This document shows positions 16,723-25,424 of a stretch of 36,101 bases of DNA, piece by piece (position 1 is the first letter of the stretch; every line of letters begins with the position of its first letter). A model generated the notes under the pieces. The model worked only from the letters and a program-made list of their open reading frames with translations. It was not told the origin of the DNA and did not search any database. Position numbers and translations under genes: made by a program. The DNA comes from Planctomycetota bacterium (GTDB taxonomy: Bacteria; Planctomycetota; UBA1135; GCA-002686595): assembly GCA_002686595.1 (NCBI GenBank), contig NYXZ01000104.1, positions 1 through 36,101 on the forward strand, read 5' to 3'.

Positions 16723-17169
16723 GGGGGACAGGAGATCGTGAGACTGGGGGAGCGTCCCGCACCTGGTCGCCGGGCAAGGGCGCGTGGGGGACGATCGAGG
16801 GGACGACAATATAATAAGAGCCCGTAACGGGCGGGGGCCGATCGGCAACCCACCCGGAGCCAGCCACGGAGCACGGTGCTCGGTGGATGCAAACGGGCGC
16901 ATGGTGATAACCGACCGGGGCGCCCGCGGCAAGGGGTTTCGGGGCCCTTGGATGGGCTCCGGACTCCAAAGGCCCGCTGGAGCGCCCGATGAGACCTGAT
17001 GTGAGAGGGGCCACAGACTACTATATATGGTGAGCGGCAGGCGCTCCGCTGGAACGCTGCCCCCCACGAGTCCGGGCTTGGCCAGCCCTACCGACCATAC
17101 GGCTGGGGTTTCCCATTCCCTGGCGCCTTCCTAGCGTTCCCCCAGCCGAACCCAATAGCCCCAGCCACC
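16723..17169. other. Divergent intergenic region upstream of coaE and the BRCT-like gene
   Basis: This 447-base gap should hold promoters for both directions. Two AT-rich islands stand out in otherwise GC-rich DNA: ACAATATAATAAG at about 16806-16818 and ACTACTATATATGG at about 17027-17040. Either could supply a -10 element, but I find no -35 box at proper spacing. An inverted repeat (17100-17108 with 17140-17148, nine exact pairs, loop of 31) ends 21 bases before coaE and could fold in its leader. No gene was seen. Confidence 0.5.
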
Positions 17170-17835
17170 ATGTCCCCCACCGAACCCTCACCCCCGCCGC
17201 AGGAGGCCAAAAACAGGACCTCGGGCCCGGTCCTGGGCCTTGTGGGTGGAATCGCTTCGGGCAAGAGCGCCGTGGCCCGCTTCCTGGCCGGGGAGGGAGG
17301 CACTGTGCTGGACGCCGATGTCCTGGCCCGGGAGGCGCTTGAGACCCCCGCCGTGATCCAGGCCATCACCTCTGCCTGGGGCTCGGACTTGCTCGGTGAG
17401 AACGGGCTCCTCTCCCGGCCGGCCCTGGCCCGGCGTGTTTTTGACGACCCCCAGGCCCGGCGCTGGCTTGAGGGTTTGACCCATCCGGCCGTCCGTGCGA
17501 GAATCCGCGCCGGCCTGGAGGAGGCCCGCTCCCTCGGGCGCGGCCCCATCGTCCTCGATGTGCCCCTGCTCCTGGAGAGCAACTCCAGCGAGGGCCTCGC
17601 CGCCCTCTGCGACAGTCTGATCTTCGTCGCTTCCGACCCCACTCACAGGGAGGCCCGCGCCCGCCAAACCCGCGGCTGGCCCGCCGGTGAAGTGGCCCGC
17701 CGGGAAGCGACCCAGCTACCACTGCCTGAGAAACGCGCTCGCGCCCAGTACATCATCAACAACCAAGGAGACCTCCGTGAGCTGGAACGCCAGACACGAC
17801 AGGTCCTGGATGAGCTCCACGGCTCGTCTTCCTGA
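17170..17835 (+). CDS. coaE: Dephospho-CoA kinase
   Basis: CoaE phosphorylates the 3'-hydroxyl of dephospho-CoA with ATP, the last step of coenzyme A synthesis, in the cytoplasm. The protein has 221 residues. After a polar 20-residue N-terminal extension comes GLVGGIASGKSAVARFL with the P-loop at about 26-33. The next conserved blocks are VLDADVLAREAL, LEGLTHPAVRARI, VLDVPLLLES and IFVASDPTHREARARQTRGW (the lid-like arginine region). ATG at 17170 lacks a Shine-Dalgarno sequence; no better start is seen before the P-loop. It heads a plus-strand run with rho 41 bases downstream. Confidence 0.95.
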   Translation: MSPTEPSPPPQEAKNRTSGPVLGLVGGIASGKSAVARFLAGEGGTVLDADVLAREALETPAVIQAITSAWGSDLLGENGLLSRPALARRVFDDPQARRWLEGLTHPAVRARIRAGLEEARSLGRGPIVLDVPLLLESNSSEGLAALCDSLIFVASDPTHREARARQTRGWPAGEVARREATQLPLPEKRARAQYIINNQGDLRELERQTRQVLDELHGSSS

Positions 17836-17876
17836 CACAACCCTTCGCTCCCCGAACGCCCCACACCGGGGCCATC

Positions 17877-19331
17877 ATGGCCAAGCAACAACAGAAGCAA
17901 CGCTACAAGCACAAGCAGAAATACAAGCAGCAGCACCAGCAGACCCAGGCCCGGGCCAGCGGTGCCGTGGCCGTGGACTTCGCCACCTTGCCGGCGGACA
18001 TGAGTCTTGAGCAGATCGAGGAGCTGGTTGAAGCGCTGCCCAAACTCAAGCGCAAGACACTGCCCAAGTCTGTGGACCATTGCCTGGTCCAGGCCCTGAA
18101 CTTGGCTGAGATGCACGAGCTGGCTGAAAAGGAAAAGGTCGGCGAGCTGACCGGCAAGAAGCGGCGGGACATTATCTGGGAGATCACCACCGCGCGCCTC
18201 ACCAAGCACATTCCCGTGGAGGTCGAAGGCACCCTGGACACGATCAAGGAGGGGCACTCCTTCCTGCGTTCACGCTTCAATGACTACGTGCCAAGCGCCG
18301 ACGACATCTACATTCCGGCCTCGCTAGTAACGCGCTACGGCCTGCTGCCGGGCATGACCGTACGCGGTTTCCTGCGCCCCGCGGCGGAGGGCGAAAAGTA
18401 CTTCGCCGTACACCAAATCACCCTCGTCGATGGCGGCGATCCGGAAGAGGCCGGACAACGCGCTCCCTTCAAGGAGTTGATCCCGATCTACCCCATAGAT
18501 CGCATCCTGCTGGAGGGCACCGACGAGAACCCCCTGGAGATGCGCATCGTCGACCTGATCACGCCCATCGGACGCGGCCAGCGCGGCCTGATCGTGGCGC
18601 CCCCGCGCACCGGCAAGACAGTCCTGCTGCAAATGCTGGCGAAGTCCGTCGCCAAGAACGCGCCGGACGCGCACCTGATCATCCTGCTGATCGATGAACG
18701 CCCGGAGGAGGTCACGGACTTCCAACGCCAACTGCCGGAAGGCGCGGCCGAGGTCGTCTCCTCGACCTTTGACGAACCCGCCACGCGCCACATCGAAGTG
18801 GCCAAGCGCGTGATCGAAAAAGCACGTTCCATGGTCGAGGCCGGTAGCGATGTGGTCATTCTGCTCGACTCCATCACGCGCCTGGCCCGGGCCTGCAATG
18901 TGGAAGCTCCGAGCAACGGCAAACTGCTCTCCGGCGGCATCGAAGCCACGGCGCTTCAGTTCCCCAAGCAGTTCTTCGGCGCCGCCCGCAAGATCGAAAA
19001 CGGCGGCTCCCTGACCATTCTCGGCTCAGCCTTGATCGAGACCGGCTCCAAGATGGACGAGGTTATCTTCGAGGAGTTCAAGGGCACCGGCAACATGGAA
19101 TTGGTGCTCGAACGGCGCCTTTCCGACCGCCGCATCTACCCAGCCATCGACATCAACCGCTCCGGAACCCGCAAGGAAGAGTTGCTCTTCACCGAGGAGG
19201 AAATCGAGCGCGTCTGGATGTTGCGCAAGGTCCTCAACGAACTCGACCCCGTCGAGGCCATGGAGATGCTGATCCAGAAGATGCGCAAGACGCGGGTCAA
19301 CGGTGAGTTCCTGATGTCCATCGGCGGCTGA
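17877..19331 (+). CDS. rho: Transcription termination factor Rho
   Basis: Rho is the hexameric RNA-dependent ATPase that terminates untranslated transcripts. The protein has 484 residues, longer than the 419 of E. coli. The first 28 residues are an extreme Lys/Gln/His/Arg-rich extension. Residues of about 35-110 form the helical N-terminal domain, and about 115-185 the cold-shock-like RNA-binding domain ([19 protein letters not shown]). Walker A is APPRTGKT (241-248), followed by [12 protein letters not shown], Walker [15 protein letters not shown], the [19 protein letters not shown] region of the Q/R-loops and [20 protein letters not shown]. All motifs appear intact. It follows coaE by 41 bases and precedes a glycosyltransferase gene by 14. 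Confidence 0.97.
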   Translation: MAKQQQKQRYKHKQKYKQQHQQTQARASGAVAVDFATLPADMSLEQIEELVEALPKLKRKTLPKSVDHCLVQALNLAEMHELAEKEKVGELTGKKRRDIIWEITTARLTKHIPVEVEGTLDTIKEGHSFLRSRFNDYVPSADDIYIPASLVTRYGLLPGMTVRGFLRPAAEGEKYFAVHQITLVDGGDPEEAGQRAPFKELIPIYPIDRILLEGTDENPLEMRIVDLITPIGRGQRGLIVAPPRTGKTVLLQMLAKSVAKNAPDAHLIILLIDERPEEVTDFQRQLPEGAAEVVSSTFDEPATRHIEVAKRVIEKARSMVEAGSDVVILLDSITRLARACNVEAPSNGKLLSGGIEATALQFPKQFFGAARKIENGGSLTILGSALIETGSKMDEVIFEEFKGTGNMELVLERRLSDRRIYPAIDINRSGTRKEELLFTEEEIERVWMLRKVLNELDPVEAMEMLIQKMRKTRVNGEFLMSIGG

Positions 19332-19345
19332 ACTCGGGCACCGTC

Positions 19346-20623
19346 GTGCGCGTCCTGGTCGCCGGAGCCCATTGGGAACTGATCGGGGGCTCTGAACGCC
19401 ATACGCGGGACGTGTCCCGGGCCCTGGCGCAGGCCGGCCACGAGGTTTGTGTCCTGGTGGACTCCGACCCGACCACGACCTTCGACAACCAGGACCAAAG
19501 GCAAGCTGCCGTCTCCGACGACGACCGCAGCGAGGCTGGCCTGCAACTGTTTCAGGTTTCCGGCTGCGCCACAGCGGCGCCCCTGGAGAGCAGCACGCAA
19601 TGCGAGGTCAATGAAATACTGGCGCGCTTTAGGCCCCAGGTGATCCTGATCCTGGTGGCCCGCAACGCGCAACTGCTGTCCCAATTGACCGCCGCGGCCC
19701 CGGTGGTGCGCCTGGTCCAGGACCATGTCCCCTTCTGCCCCGGTGGCAACAAAACCCTCCTTTCCGGCACACCCTGTCGGCGTCCGGCGGGAGCGCGTTG
19801 CCTGGTGACCGCTTTGATGGGCTCCGGCTGCGCGGGCCTACGCAAAACCAGCGGGCCTGCCTGGCGTCGCACGGTCAGCCAATGGCGCCGCACGGCAGAG
19901 GACCTCAAAGCCCTGCGCAACGCCCCCTTCCTGCTGGTGGCCTCGGATTACATGGCTGGGGAACTTGTGGCCGTCGGTTGCCGCCCCGAGCAGATCACAA
20001 CCCTGCCCTACTTCACCAACTCAGGCCCACCGGAGGTTCGCCAACGGGAGGCCAGCGACCGCACCTCCCCAGCGCCTCCGCGCATCCTGACGCCGGCGCG
20101 CCTGACGCTGCCGGACAAGGGTGTCGATTACCTGCTGACGGCCCTGGGCCAAGTGCGCTTGCCATTTCACGCCACCATCTGCGGTGAAGGCCCGGCCCGC
20201 GCCTGGCTGGAACACAAGGCCCGAGAAGAAGGGCTGGCGCAGCGCGTCCAGTTCGCCGGGTGGTGTTCTGATCGGGAAATGGAACAGCACTACGGTGCAG
20301 CCGATGTGGCGGCCATTCCGTCCATGTGGGACGAGCCCTTCGGGATTGTGGGTATCGAGGCCATGGCCCACGGCCTACCAGTGGTGGCTTTTGATGTGGG
20401 TGGCATCTGCTCTTGGTTGCGCTCCGGTGAGACCGGAACTTTAGTCCCACGGGGAGAGACGGCGGCCTTCGCCGCGGCCCTCGACGAGCTGCTCGGCGAC
20501 GTTGACCTGCGGCGACGCTACGGCACAGCCGCCCAGGCCCTGGTTGCCGCTGAATACCGCGCACCGCAGCACCTCGCTGCCCTCGAATCCATCTTGGAAC
20601 GGGCAGCCGAGACTGGGTGTTAG
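19346..20623 (+). CDS. Glycosyltransferase, GT4 family, with Cys-rich insert
   Basis: The protein has 425 residues from the GTG at 19346. The N-terminal half begins VLVAGAHWELIGGSERHTRD, the GGxE/H pattern of GT-B glycosyltransferases. The C-terminal half has LTPARLTLPDKGVDYLLTAL, a nucleotide-sugar-binding region with ICGEGP, and the EX7E motif in EPFGIVGIEAMAHGLPVVA. This indicates a retaining GT4 enzyme that would transfer a sugar from a nucleotide donor at the cytoplasmic face of the membrane. Cys131, Cys144, Cys152 and Cys162 lie in a short insert after VRLVQDHVPF and could bind a metal. The substrate cannot be inferred. It is 14 bases downstream of rho and convergent with the GT2 gene. 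Confidence 0.88.
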   Translation: MRVLVAGAHWELIGGSERHTRDVSRALAQAGHEVCVLVDSDPTTTFDNQDQRQAAVSDDDRSEAGLQLFQVSGCATAAPLESSTQCEVNEILARFRPQVILILVARNAQLLSQLTAAAPVVRLVQDHVPFCPGGNKTLLSGTPCRRPAGARCLVTALMGSGCAGLRKTSGPAWRRTVSQWRRTAEDLKALRNAPFLLVASDYMAGELVAVGCRPEQITTLPYFTNSGPPEVRQREASDRTSPAPPRILTPARLTLPDKGVDYLLTALGQVRLPFHATICGEGPARAWLEHKAREEGLAQRVQFAGWCSDREMEQHYGAADVAAIPSMWDEPFGIVGIEAMAHGLPVVAFDVGGICSWLRSGETGTLVPRGETAAFAAALDELLGDVDLRRRYGTAAQALVAAEYRAPQHLAALESILERAAETGC

Positions 20624-20635
20624 CCAGACAGGGTG

Positions 20636-21574
20636 CTAGCCACCGCTCTCCGCCACCACTTCCGCGAAACTCCGCTCGCCTGGTGCCAGAGAAGCACGGG
20701 CCGCCAGCACCTCGTCCGCCTGATCCAGGGCCAGCACGAGCCACTCCAGCTCACGGCGCCCTGATCCGCTGAGTCCAGTTTCAAGGGCCCTCCGCCGCAG
20801 GGTCGCCAGGCTCGCCGCCAGGACCTCTGGGTCATCCATGTACTTCCATTGAAACAGCAGCCGGTTCTTCTCGATGGCCGCCAAGCGCACGTTCTCCGGC
20901 ACACACTTGCCAATAGTTCCGCGGTGGTGATGTTCGACGACAGACTCGGGCTGTTCGAGGACCTGCATGCCGGCGCGCCAGGCGGCAAAGCACAGCGAGA
21001 GGTCCTCCCAGTAGAAGGGCTTGAAAAGTGAGTCATATCCCTCCACGGCCAGAAACTCATCGCGCCTAAACAGCCAGGCCCCACCGACGGCGAAAGGTAC
21101 CGGGCGCGGCACGCAGCCCAGGCCATCGTCAGGGCGCTGCGTCACACGCACGACGCCATCGACCAACACGAGGCCCGAGAGTGACTCGCGCTGCCGCCCA
21201 TCTCCATTCAGCAACACACGCGGCGTTACCGCAAAGACATCCGGGTCCTCCAGGCTGTGCAGGAGTGGCTCTAGGAAACCTGAGCGCACGCGCACATCTG
21301 GATTGAGGGCAAAGACCCGCGGGTGTTTGGAACAGCGCACGCCCACCAGCAACGCTTCGGCGAATCCACCGTTATCGGGCCGGGCAATGACCCGCAAGCG
21401 CCCGTGGCGCTGTGCCAGTGGCTCCACCAGCTCGCCCGAGCCCGTGTCATCCACGACAATCACCTCATCTTCCTGGTCGCGGACATCCAGCTCCTCCAGC
21501 AAGGGACCGAGAGCTGTCTCCAAGAGATCCACGTCACCGAGGGTGGGGATTACAACTGAAACCGGCCGTCCCAT
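20636..21574 (-). CDS. Glycosyltransferase, GT2 family
   Basis: The protein has 312 residues. It opens VSVVIPTLGDVDLLETAL, the GT-A fold start, followed by VIVVDDTGSGE (nucleotide-binding Asp) and RPDNGGFAEALLVGV. LNPDVRV stands at the DxD-like metal-binding position. FYWEDLSLCFAAWRAGM supplies the E-D pair typical of rhamnosyl-type GT2 enzymes, which transfer sugars with inversion. The ATG overlaps the stop codon of the upstream GT4-coiled-coil gene by one base (TGATG). A GGAGG site lies inside that gene's end, so the two are surely cotranslated. The pair likely acts in the same glycan pathway; the acceptor is unknown. Confidence 0.9.
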   Translation of the reverse strand: MGRPVSVVIPTLGDVDLLETALGPLLEELDVRDQEDEVIVVDDTGSGELVEPLAQRHGRLRVIARPDNGGFAEALLVGVRCSKHPRVFALNPDVRVRSGFLEPLLHSLEDPDVFAVTPRVLLNGDGRQRESLSGLVLVDGVVRVTQRPDDGLGCVPRPVPFAVGGAWLFRRDEFLAVEGYDSLFKPFYWEDLSLCFAAWRAGMQVLEQPESVVEHHHRGTIGKCVPENVRLAAIEKNRLLFQWKYMDDPEVLAASLATLRRRALETGLSGSGRRELEWLVLALDQADEVLAARASLAPGERSFAEVVAESGG

Positions 21575-24500
21575 CAGCAGCCTCCTTCACCAAAGGGGTC
21601 ATCGCTGCCCGCCGCGGGGCGCGGTTGGTCATCCTGCATTTCAGCGTCCTCGGTCTCAGGCGCACCCACGCCACCATGATCCACGCCACCATCACCCCCG
21701 CCACCATCATCCGCACCTTCCTGATCCGCAGCCTGCCAGGAACGAACGCGGCTACGCAGTTCACCTGAGAGCCCGCGGGATGTCCAAGAGTCAGCCACAG
21801 CTTGCGCCTGTTCCATCTCCCCGCGCCGCCAGCGCAACTCCTCCTCCAGGGCGCGCAGTACGCGATGGGCCCGATCCACGCGCCCGGCAATCTGCGCCGG
21901 AGGCACATGGCCGCCCACCGAGGCCTGGGATTCAACCTCCACTTCCCCATCCATCTCCACTTCCCCAGGCGCAGCGGCCCAGGTCACCTGACGCGCCAGG
22001 CCCGTGAGTTCATCCCGCACCCACAGTTCGTGGTTGCGCAGGGCGAGCAGCTCCCCATTGAGGGCCTCCCGTTCCCCATTGAGCTCCTTCAGCTCCTTGT
22101 TCAAGTTCTCCGCATCCTCCAATAGGCGCGTCAGATTGGCTTCCCATTGGCGTCGTTCATCGGTGTGCTCCTCTTCGCTTTCACGCCCACTCTCCTGCAG
22201 GGCAGCAAAACTGCCGCGCAGCCACTCGATTTCCTTGACCCGATGCTCGAGGACGCCCCCCAACCACACACTCTCCTGTTTGACCGCCTCCAAGGCCGCC
22301 TGGGCTCGATCGCGGTCGTCGGCGATTGTCTCCCCTGTGCTGGCCACCTCATCCAAACGCCCCTGTACCCAAGTGAGCTCCTCGCGCGCCCCGTCCAGAC
22401 TCTCCGCCAGCCAACGGCTCTCCGCTTGACGCTCCTTCAGGGATTGTTCCAACCACACCAAGCGCTCTCCATCCACCTGCCCCCTGTCTTTTAGCCAAGC
22501 CCCTTCGCGGCGCGCCGCCGCGAGCTGATCCTTGAGCCAGTCCCGCTCCCCCAGAGCGCTGGTCACCTGCTCTCGCAGCCAGTCCCGCTCTTCCTGGGCA
22601 TCGGCGAACTGCCCCTTCAACCAATCCCGTTCCACCTGCGCATCGGCCCACTGCCCCTTCAGCCAATCCCGCTCCTCTGCCGACTCGGCCAAAGTCCCTT
22701 GCAGCCACTCTCCGGCGCGGCCCTGGTCCTCGGCCACATCCGCGAGCCACCCCTTCTCCTCCTCCAGGCTGCGACAGGCGCGCTCCGCCTCCGCCCGCAA
22801 GTCAGCTTCCGCCGCCAGGGCCCGCTCTTTGTCGGCCAGCGTTTGCTCCAGCCAATGGGCCCGTTCATGTTCTGCCTGGGCTTGGCTCTCGCGCCAACTG
22901 GCGCGTTCAGCCAGGGACTCCCGCGCGCTCTCCTGATCGCTGAAGACAGAGCGCAACCAACCAGCGGAGCGCCCGCCCTCGCGCACGCGATCCGCGAGAG
23001 ACGAACCCGAGGCCAAGGCCGCCAACCATGCCGCATCACCACACGGTAGGTCGCAACCTTGCGCCAGTTTGTCCAAACCGCCGCAAGCACGCTCCAGCAA
23101 CTCATCCACAGTCAAGGCCTCCAGTTCCGCAACGCGTACAGAGAAGCTGCGCACATGCGCGGGCATGGCACGAGTGCTGTCCACTTCCCCCAGCACATCC
23201 TCGCCGGCTTCACCGGCCCCATCCGCGCAGGTTGTTCGTGGCTCCTTGACCTCCACCAGTCGCGCATACCACTCTTCCAGGTCGCCGACCTGTTCAGCCA
23301 GGGTGCGCACCGGGGCGATCTCAGTCGCCCAGTTTGCTACTCGCGTCGGATCGGCGACACAGGCCTCCAGAGCCGCGCGCAGGGCATCCGCATCCCCCGC
23401 CGGCACCAGTTGACCGTCGACACCGTCCCGCACGCTCTCCCCCAGGGCACCCACCGCGCTGGCGATCACCGGGCGTCCGGCGGCAAAGGCCTCACGAATG
23501 ACAAACGGTGCGTTTTCAGGCCAGATGGAGGGCACGATGAGCAGGTCAAACTGGGCCAGGGCCTGGGCGACCTGCTGCGGACGATAGGCGCCCATGAAGC
23601 GCACGCGCTCCCCATCAGCCCTTTCCACCAACTTGCGTTGATAGGTGGGGTCATGGGCCATGCCGAAGATTGCCAAGCTCGCCCCGGCCAGTCCGTCAAA
23701 GGCCTCCAGCAGAACATCGACGCCCTTGTGTTTGACCAAGGCCCCCAGGTAGCCACAGCGCAGGGGATTATCAGCCGTACCCTTATCTGTGAAGCTGGGC
23801 GCAGGCACCTCGTCCAGGATTTCCGTATCGATGCCACAGGGCACAACTTTGGGCGGCAGGGCGCCGACGCCGGCGGCGTGCAGGCGCTCAGCCAAATACT
23901 CCGTGGGTGCCAAGAGCAGGTCCACGGCGGCAAAGGCGGCGCGGCGGCGCTGGTCGAGTTCCATTCGGCGATCGCGGGCCAGCTTGACTTCGTCCTCGCT
24001 GAAACCCGCCGCTCCAGCATCACCGGCGAGCAGTGCCGTCAACGCCGCCCATTGTTCAGGCATCAACTCCGACTCGAGCACGCCCAGGTGCGAGTCGCCG
24101 GCTACGCCAGCCCGTGACAGAAAGGCCCGCGCCAGATCGCAGTCGGCCGTGGCCTTCGAGTCCGCCAATTCCAGGGGCGTGAGGTCCGGCTTGAGCCCGG
24201 TGTACCAGGCATTGGCCGGATAAAAGTCATGGGCTGTGTAGACCGTCGGAATATGTCGCTGACGCGCTTCATCGATGAGCGACAGGCCCAGGCGCGCCAG
24301 GTGCTGAAAGTGCACCACATCCGGGCTGACGCGTTCGAGAAAAACTGCGAAGGCCTGCGCGACGCCCGGCAGTTCCTGTAACTCCGCCGGATCGGCCGGG
24401 TCCACATTTGTAATCAAGCGCGTGATCCCGAGGCCTGCGCGTACCTCGCGGCGCAGGGCCAGGTGCGGCAACTCCGGCTCGCGCTGGGGCGCGAACACCT

Positions 24501-24609
24501 CGACCTGGTGGCCGGCGGACACCAATGCCCGGGCCAAGTCCAAGCTGTGGATCTCGACACCAGTCCTGTCCCGCGGCGGCAGACCGTGGCTGACCAGGGC
24601 GATACGCAT
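21574..24609 (-). CDS. GT4 glycosyltransferase fused to a long Trp-patterned coiled coil
   Basis: The protein has 1011 residues. Residues 1 to about 450 are a GT4 GT-B enzyme: IALVSHGLPPRDRTGVEIHS, then YTAHDFYP, the acceptor-side helix, CGYLGALVKHKGVDVLLEAF, and EX7E in ENAPFVIREAFAAGRPVIA. An Ala/Glu-rich linker (about 455-545) follows. Residues of about 550-860 are a continuous charged helix. It contains a 14-residue unit of the type ERDWLKGQxADAQ; ten Trp from 621 to 747 are spaced exactly 14 apart. The tail (about 880-1011) ends in a Gly/Asp-rich acidic stretch with no anchor. The coupled GT2 gene follows with a one-base overlap. The catalytic assignment is sound; the coiled-coil role (scaffold, ruler or oligomerisation) is inference. 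Confidence 0.88.
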   Translation of the reverse strand: MRIALVSHGLPPRDRTGVEIHSLDLARALVSAGHQVEVFAPQREPELPHLALRREVRAGLGITRLITNVDPADPAELQELPGVAQAFAVFLERVSPDVVHFQHLARLGLSLIDEARQRHIPTVYTAHDFYPANAWYTGLKPDLTPLELADSKATADCDLARAFLSRAGVAGDSHLGVLESELMPEQWAALTALLAGDAGAAGFSEDEVKLARDRRMELDQRRRAAFAAVDLLLAPTEYLAERLHAAGVGALPPKVVPCGIDTEILDEVPAPSFTDKGTADNPLRCGYLGALVKHKGVDVLLEAFDGLAGASLAIFGMAHDPTYQRKLVERADGERVRFMGAYRPQQVAQALAQFDLLIVPSIWPENAPFVIREAFAAGRPVIASAVGALGESVRDGVDGQLVPAGDADALRAALEACVADPTRVANWATEIAPVRTLAEQVGDLEEWYARLVEVKEPRTTCADGAGEAGEDVLGEVDSTRAMPAHVRSFSVRVAELEALTVDELLERACGGLDKLAQGCDLPCGDAAWLAALASGSSLADRVREGGRSAGWLRSVFSDQESARESLAERASWRESQAQAEHERAHWLEQTLADKERALAAEADLRAEAERACRSLEEEKGWLADVAEDQGRAGEWLQGTLAESAEERDWLKGQWADAQVERDWLKGQFADAQEERDWLREQVTSALGERDWLKDQLAAARREGAWLKDRGQVDGERLVWLEQSLKERQAESRWLAESLDGAREELTWVQGRLDEVASTGETIADDRDRAQAALEAVKQESVWLGGVLEHRVKEIEWLRGSFAALQESGRESEEEHTDERRQWEANLTRLLEDAENLNKELKELNGEREALNGELLALRNHELWVRDELTGLARQVTWAAAPGEVEMDGEVEVESQASVGGHVPPAQIAGRVDRAHRVLRALEEELRWRRGEMEQAQAVADSWTSRGLSGELRSRVRSWQAADQEGADDGGGGDGGVDHGGVGAPETEDAEMQDDQPRPAAGSDDPFGEGGC
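22369..22749 (-). repeat. Degenerate 42-bp tandem repeat coding for a 14-residue coiled-coil unit
   Basis: About nine to ten consecutive 42-bp units encode residues 621-747 of the GT4-coiled-coil protein, each with Trp-Leu (once Trp-Val) at the same place. Neighbouring units around 22600-22680 are nearly identical at DNA level (both carry ATCGGC-N-ACTGCCCCTTCA-N-CCAATCCCG with few differences), while outer units have diverged. This suggests growth by in-frame duplication. Confidence 0.85.
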
Positions 24610-24803
24610 GGCCGGATCTTAGTACCAGCGGGGCAGGTGCTTCCACAATCTCCTGGCACACCTCTGATCATTTCTGGGTTTGGCGTCCTGCCCAGCCACT
24701 GGGCCCAGTCCCCGACATCGGAATCAGGCTCAGGATTGGCCGCCCCAGCGGTCGATGTTCTTCCAGGTTCGACTTGAGGGAGCCCGGACCGCAGGAGGTG
24801 ATA

Positions 24804-25424
24804 ATGAGGATTTTGGGGAGCATTGGGGGAAAAGGCCTGGGAAACCACTCTGAAGGGCGGATGAGGCCCAGGGGCACACAATTGCCCTGGCGACGGCGGC
24901 GAATCGGACGCAACTCCGGCTTCACCTTCATCGAAATCTCGATCGTGACCACGATCCTGATTTTTTCACTGCTGACGCTCAGCGCCGCCACCCTGCGCAT
25001 GCACGCCTTACGGCGCCAGGTACACGAAACCACCGTGGCCCATAACACCCTGCGCGCCATGGCCGAACAGTTCCAGGCCAGTTCCCGGGCAGCACGGGAC
25101 GAGCCCGGCACCTGGTCCGGCAATCTCCTGGCCTCCTTTGGACCGGCAGGCGATCCAGGATCCTTCTTCGAAGCCTCGGGCCTGACCCCCATCCCAGGAG
25201 AGACGCGCAACGGCACGATTGTCATCGTTGTGGACGAGACCACAACGGACGATGACCTGGGCATCAACCTGGGCATGCCCCGCGACCTCAACGGTGATGG
25301 CGATGCATCGGATACCGATGTCGCTGGCATCGCCCGCCTGCTTCCAATCGTTTTGGAAGTCAACTGGAAGGGCTTCTCCGGCATCCGAAGCGCGCGCCAC
25401 GCCTTTTATTTGACGGCTTACTGA
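24804..25424 (+). CDS. Type IV prepilin-like protein (minor pilin/pseudopilin)
   Basis: The ATG at 24804 follows AGGAGGTGATA, the strongest Shine-Dalgarno site in the window, giving 206 residues. The prepilin motif GFTFIEISIV has the cleavage point between Gly39 and Phe40 and Glu44 at mature position 5, followed by a hydrophobic helix (about 40-62). The leader of 39 residues with an Arg-rich end is long for a prepilin. The globular part has few clear family traits but contains DLNGDGDASDTD (161-172), shaped like an EF-hand/dockerin calcium loop. It is the first of three coupled genes; the next begins on its stop codon. Its likely place is the minor-pilin complex of a type IV pilus or a type II secretion pseudopilus. 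Confidence 0.85.
   Translation: MRILGSIGGKGLGNHSEGRMRPRGTQLPWRRRRIGRNSGFTFIEISIVTTILIFSLLTLSAATLRMHALRRQVHETTVAHNTLRAMAEQFQASSRAARDEPGTWSGNLLASFGPAGDPGSFFEASGLTPIPGETRNGTIVIVVDETTTDDDLGINLGMPRDLNGDGDASDTDVAGIARLLPIVLEVNWKGFSGIRSARHAFYLTAY

Noticed and set aside
21021-22007. Plus-strand frame opposite the GT2 gene and the coiled-coil gene end
   Set aside because: Extremely Ser/Arg/Pro/His-rich, a by-product of the repeat-rich coding strand opposite.
22222-22959. Possible CRISPR-like or minisatellite array
   Set aside because: The 42-bp periodicity has no unique spacers and is explained by in-frame coding of a coiled-coil unit.
24698-24709. Palindrome ACTGGGCCCAGT as an operator upstream of the prepilin genes
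   Set aside because: A single short GC-rich palindrome, no second half-site and no promoter boxes near it.
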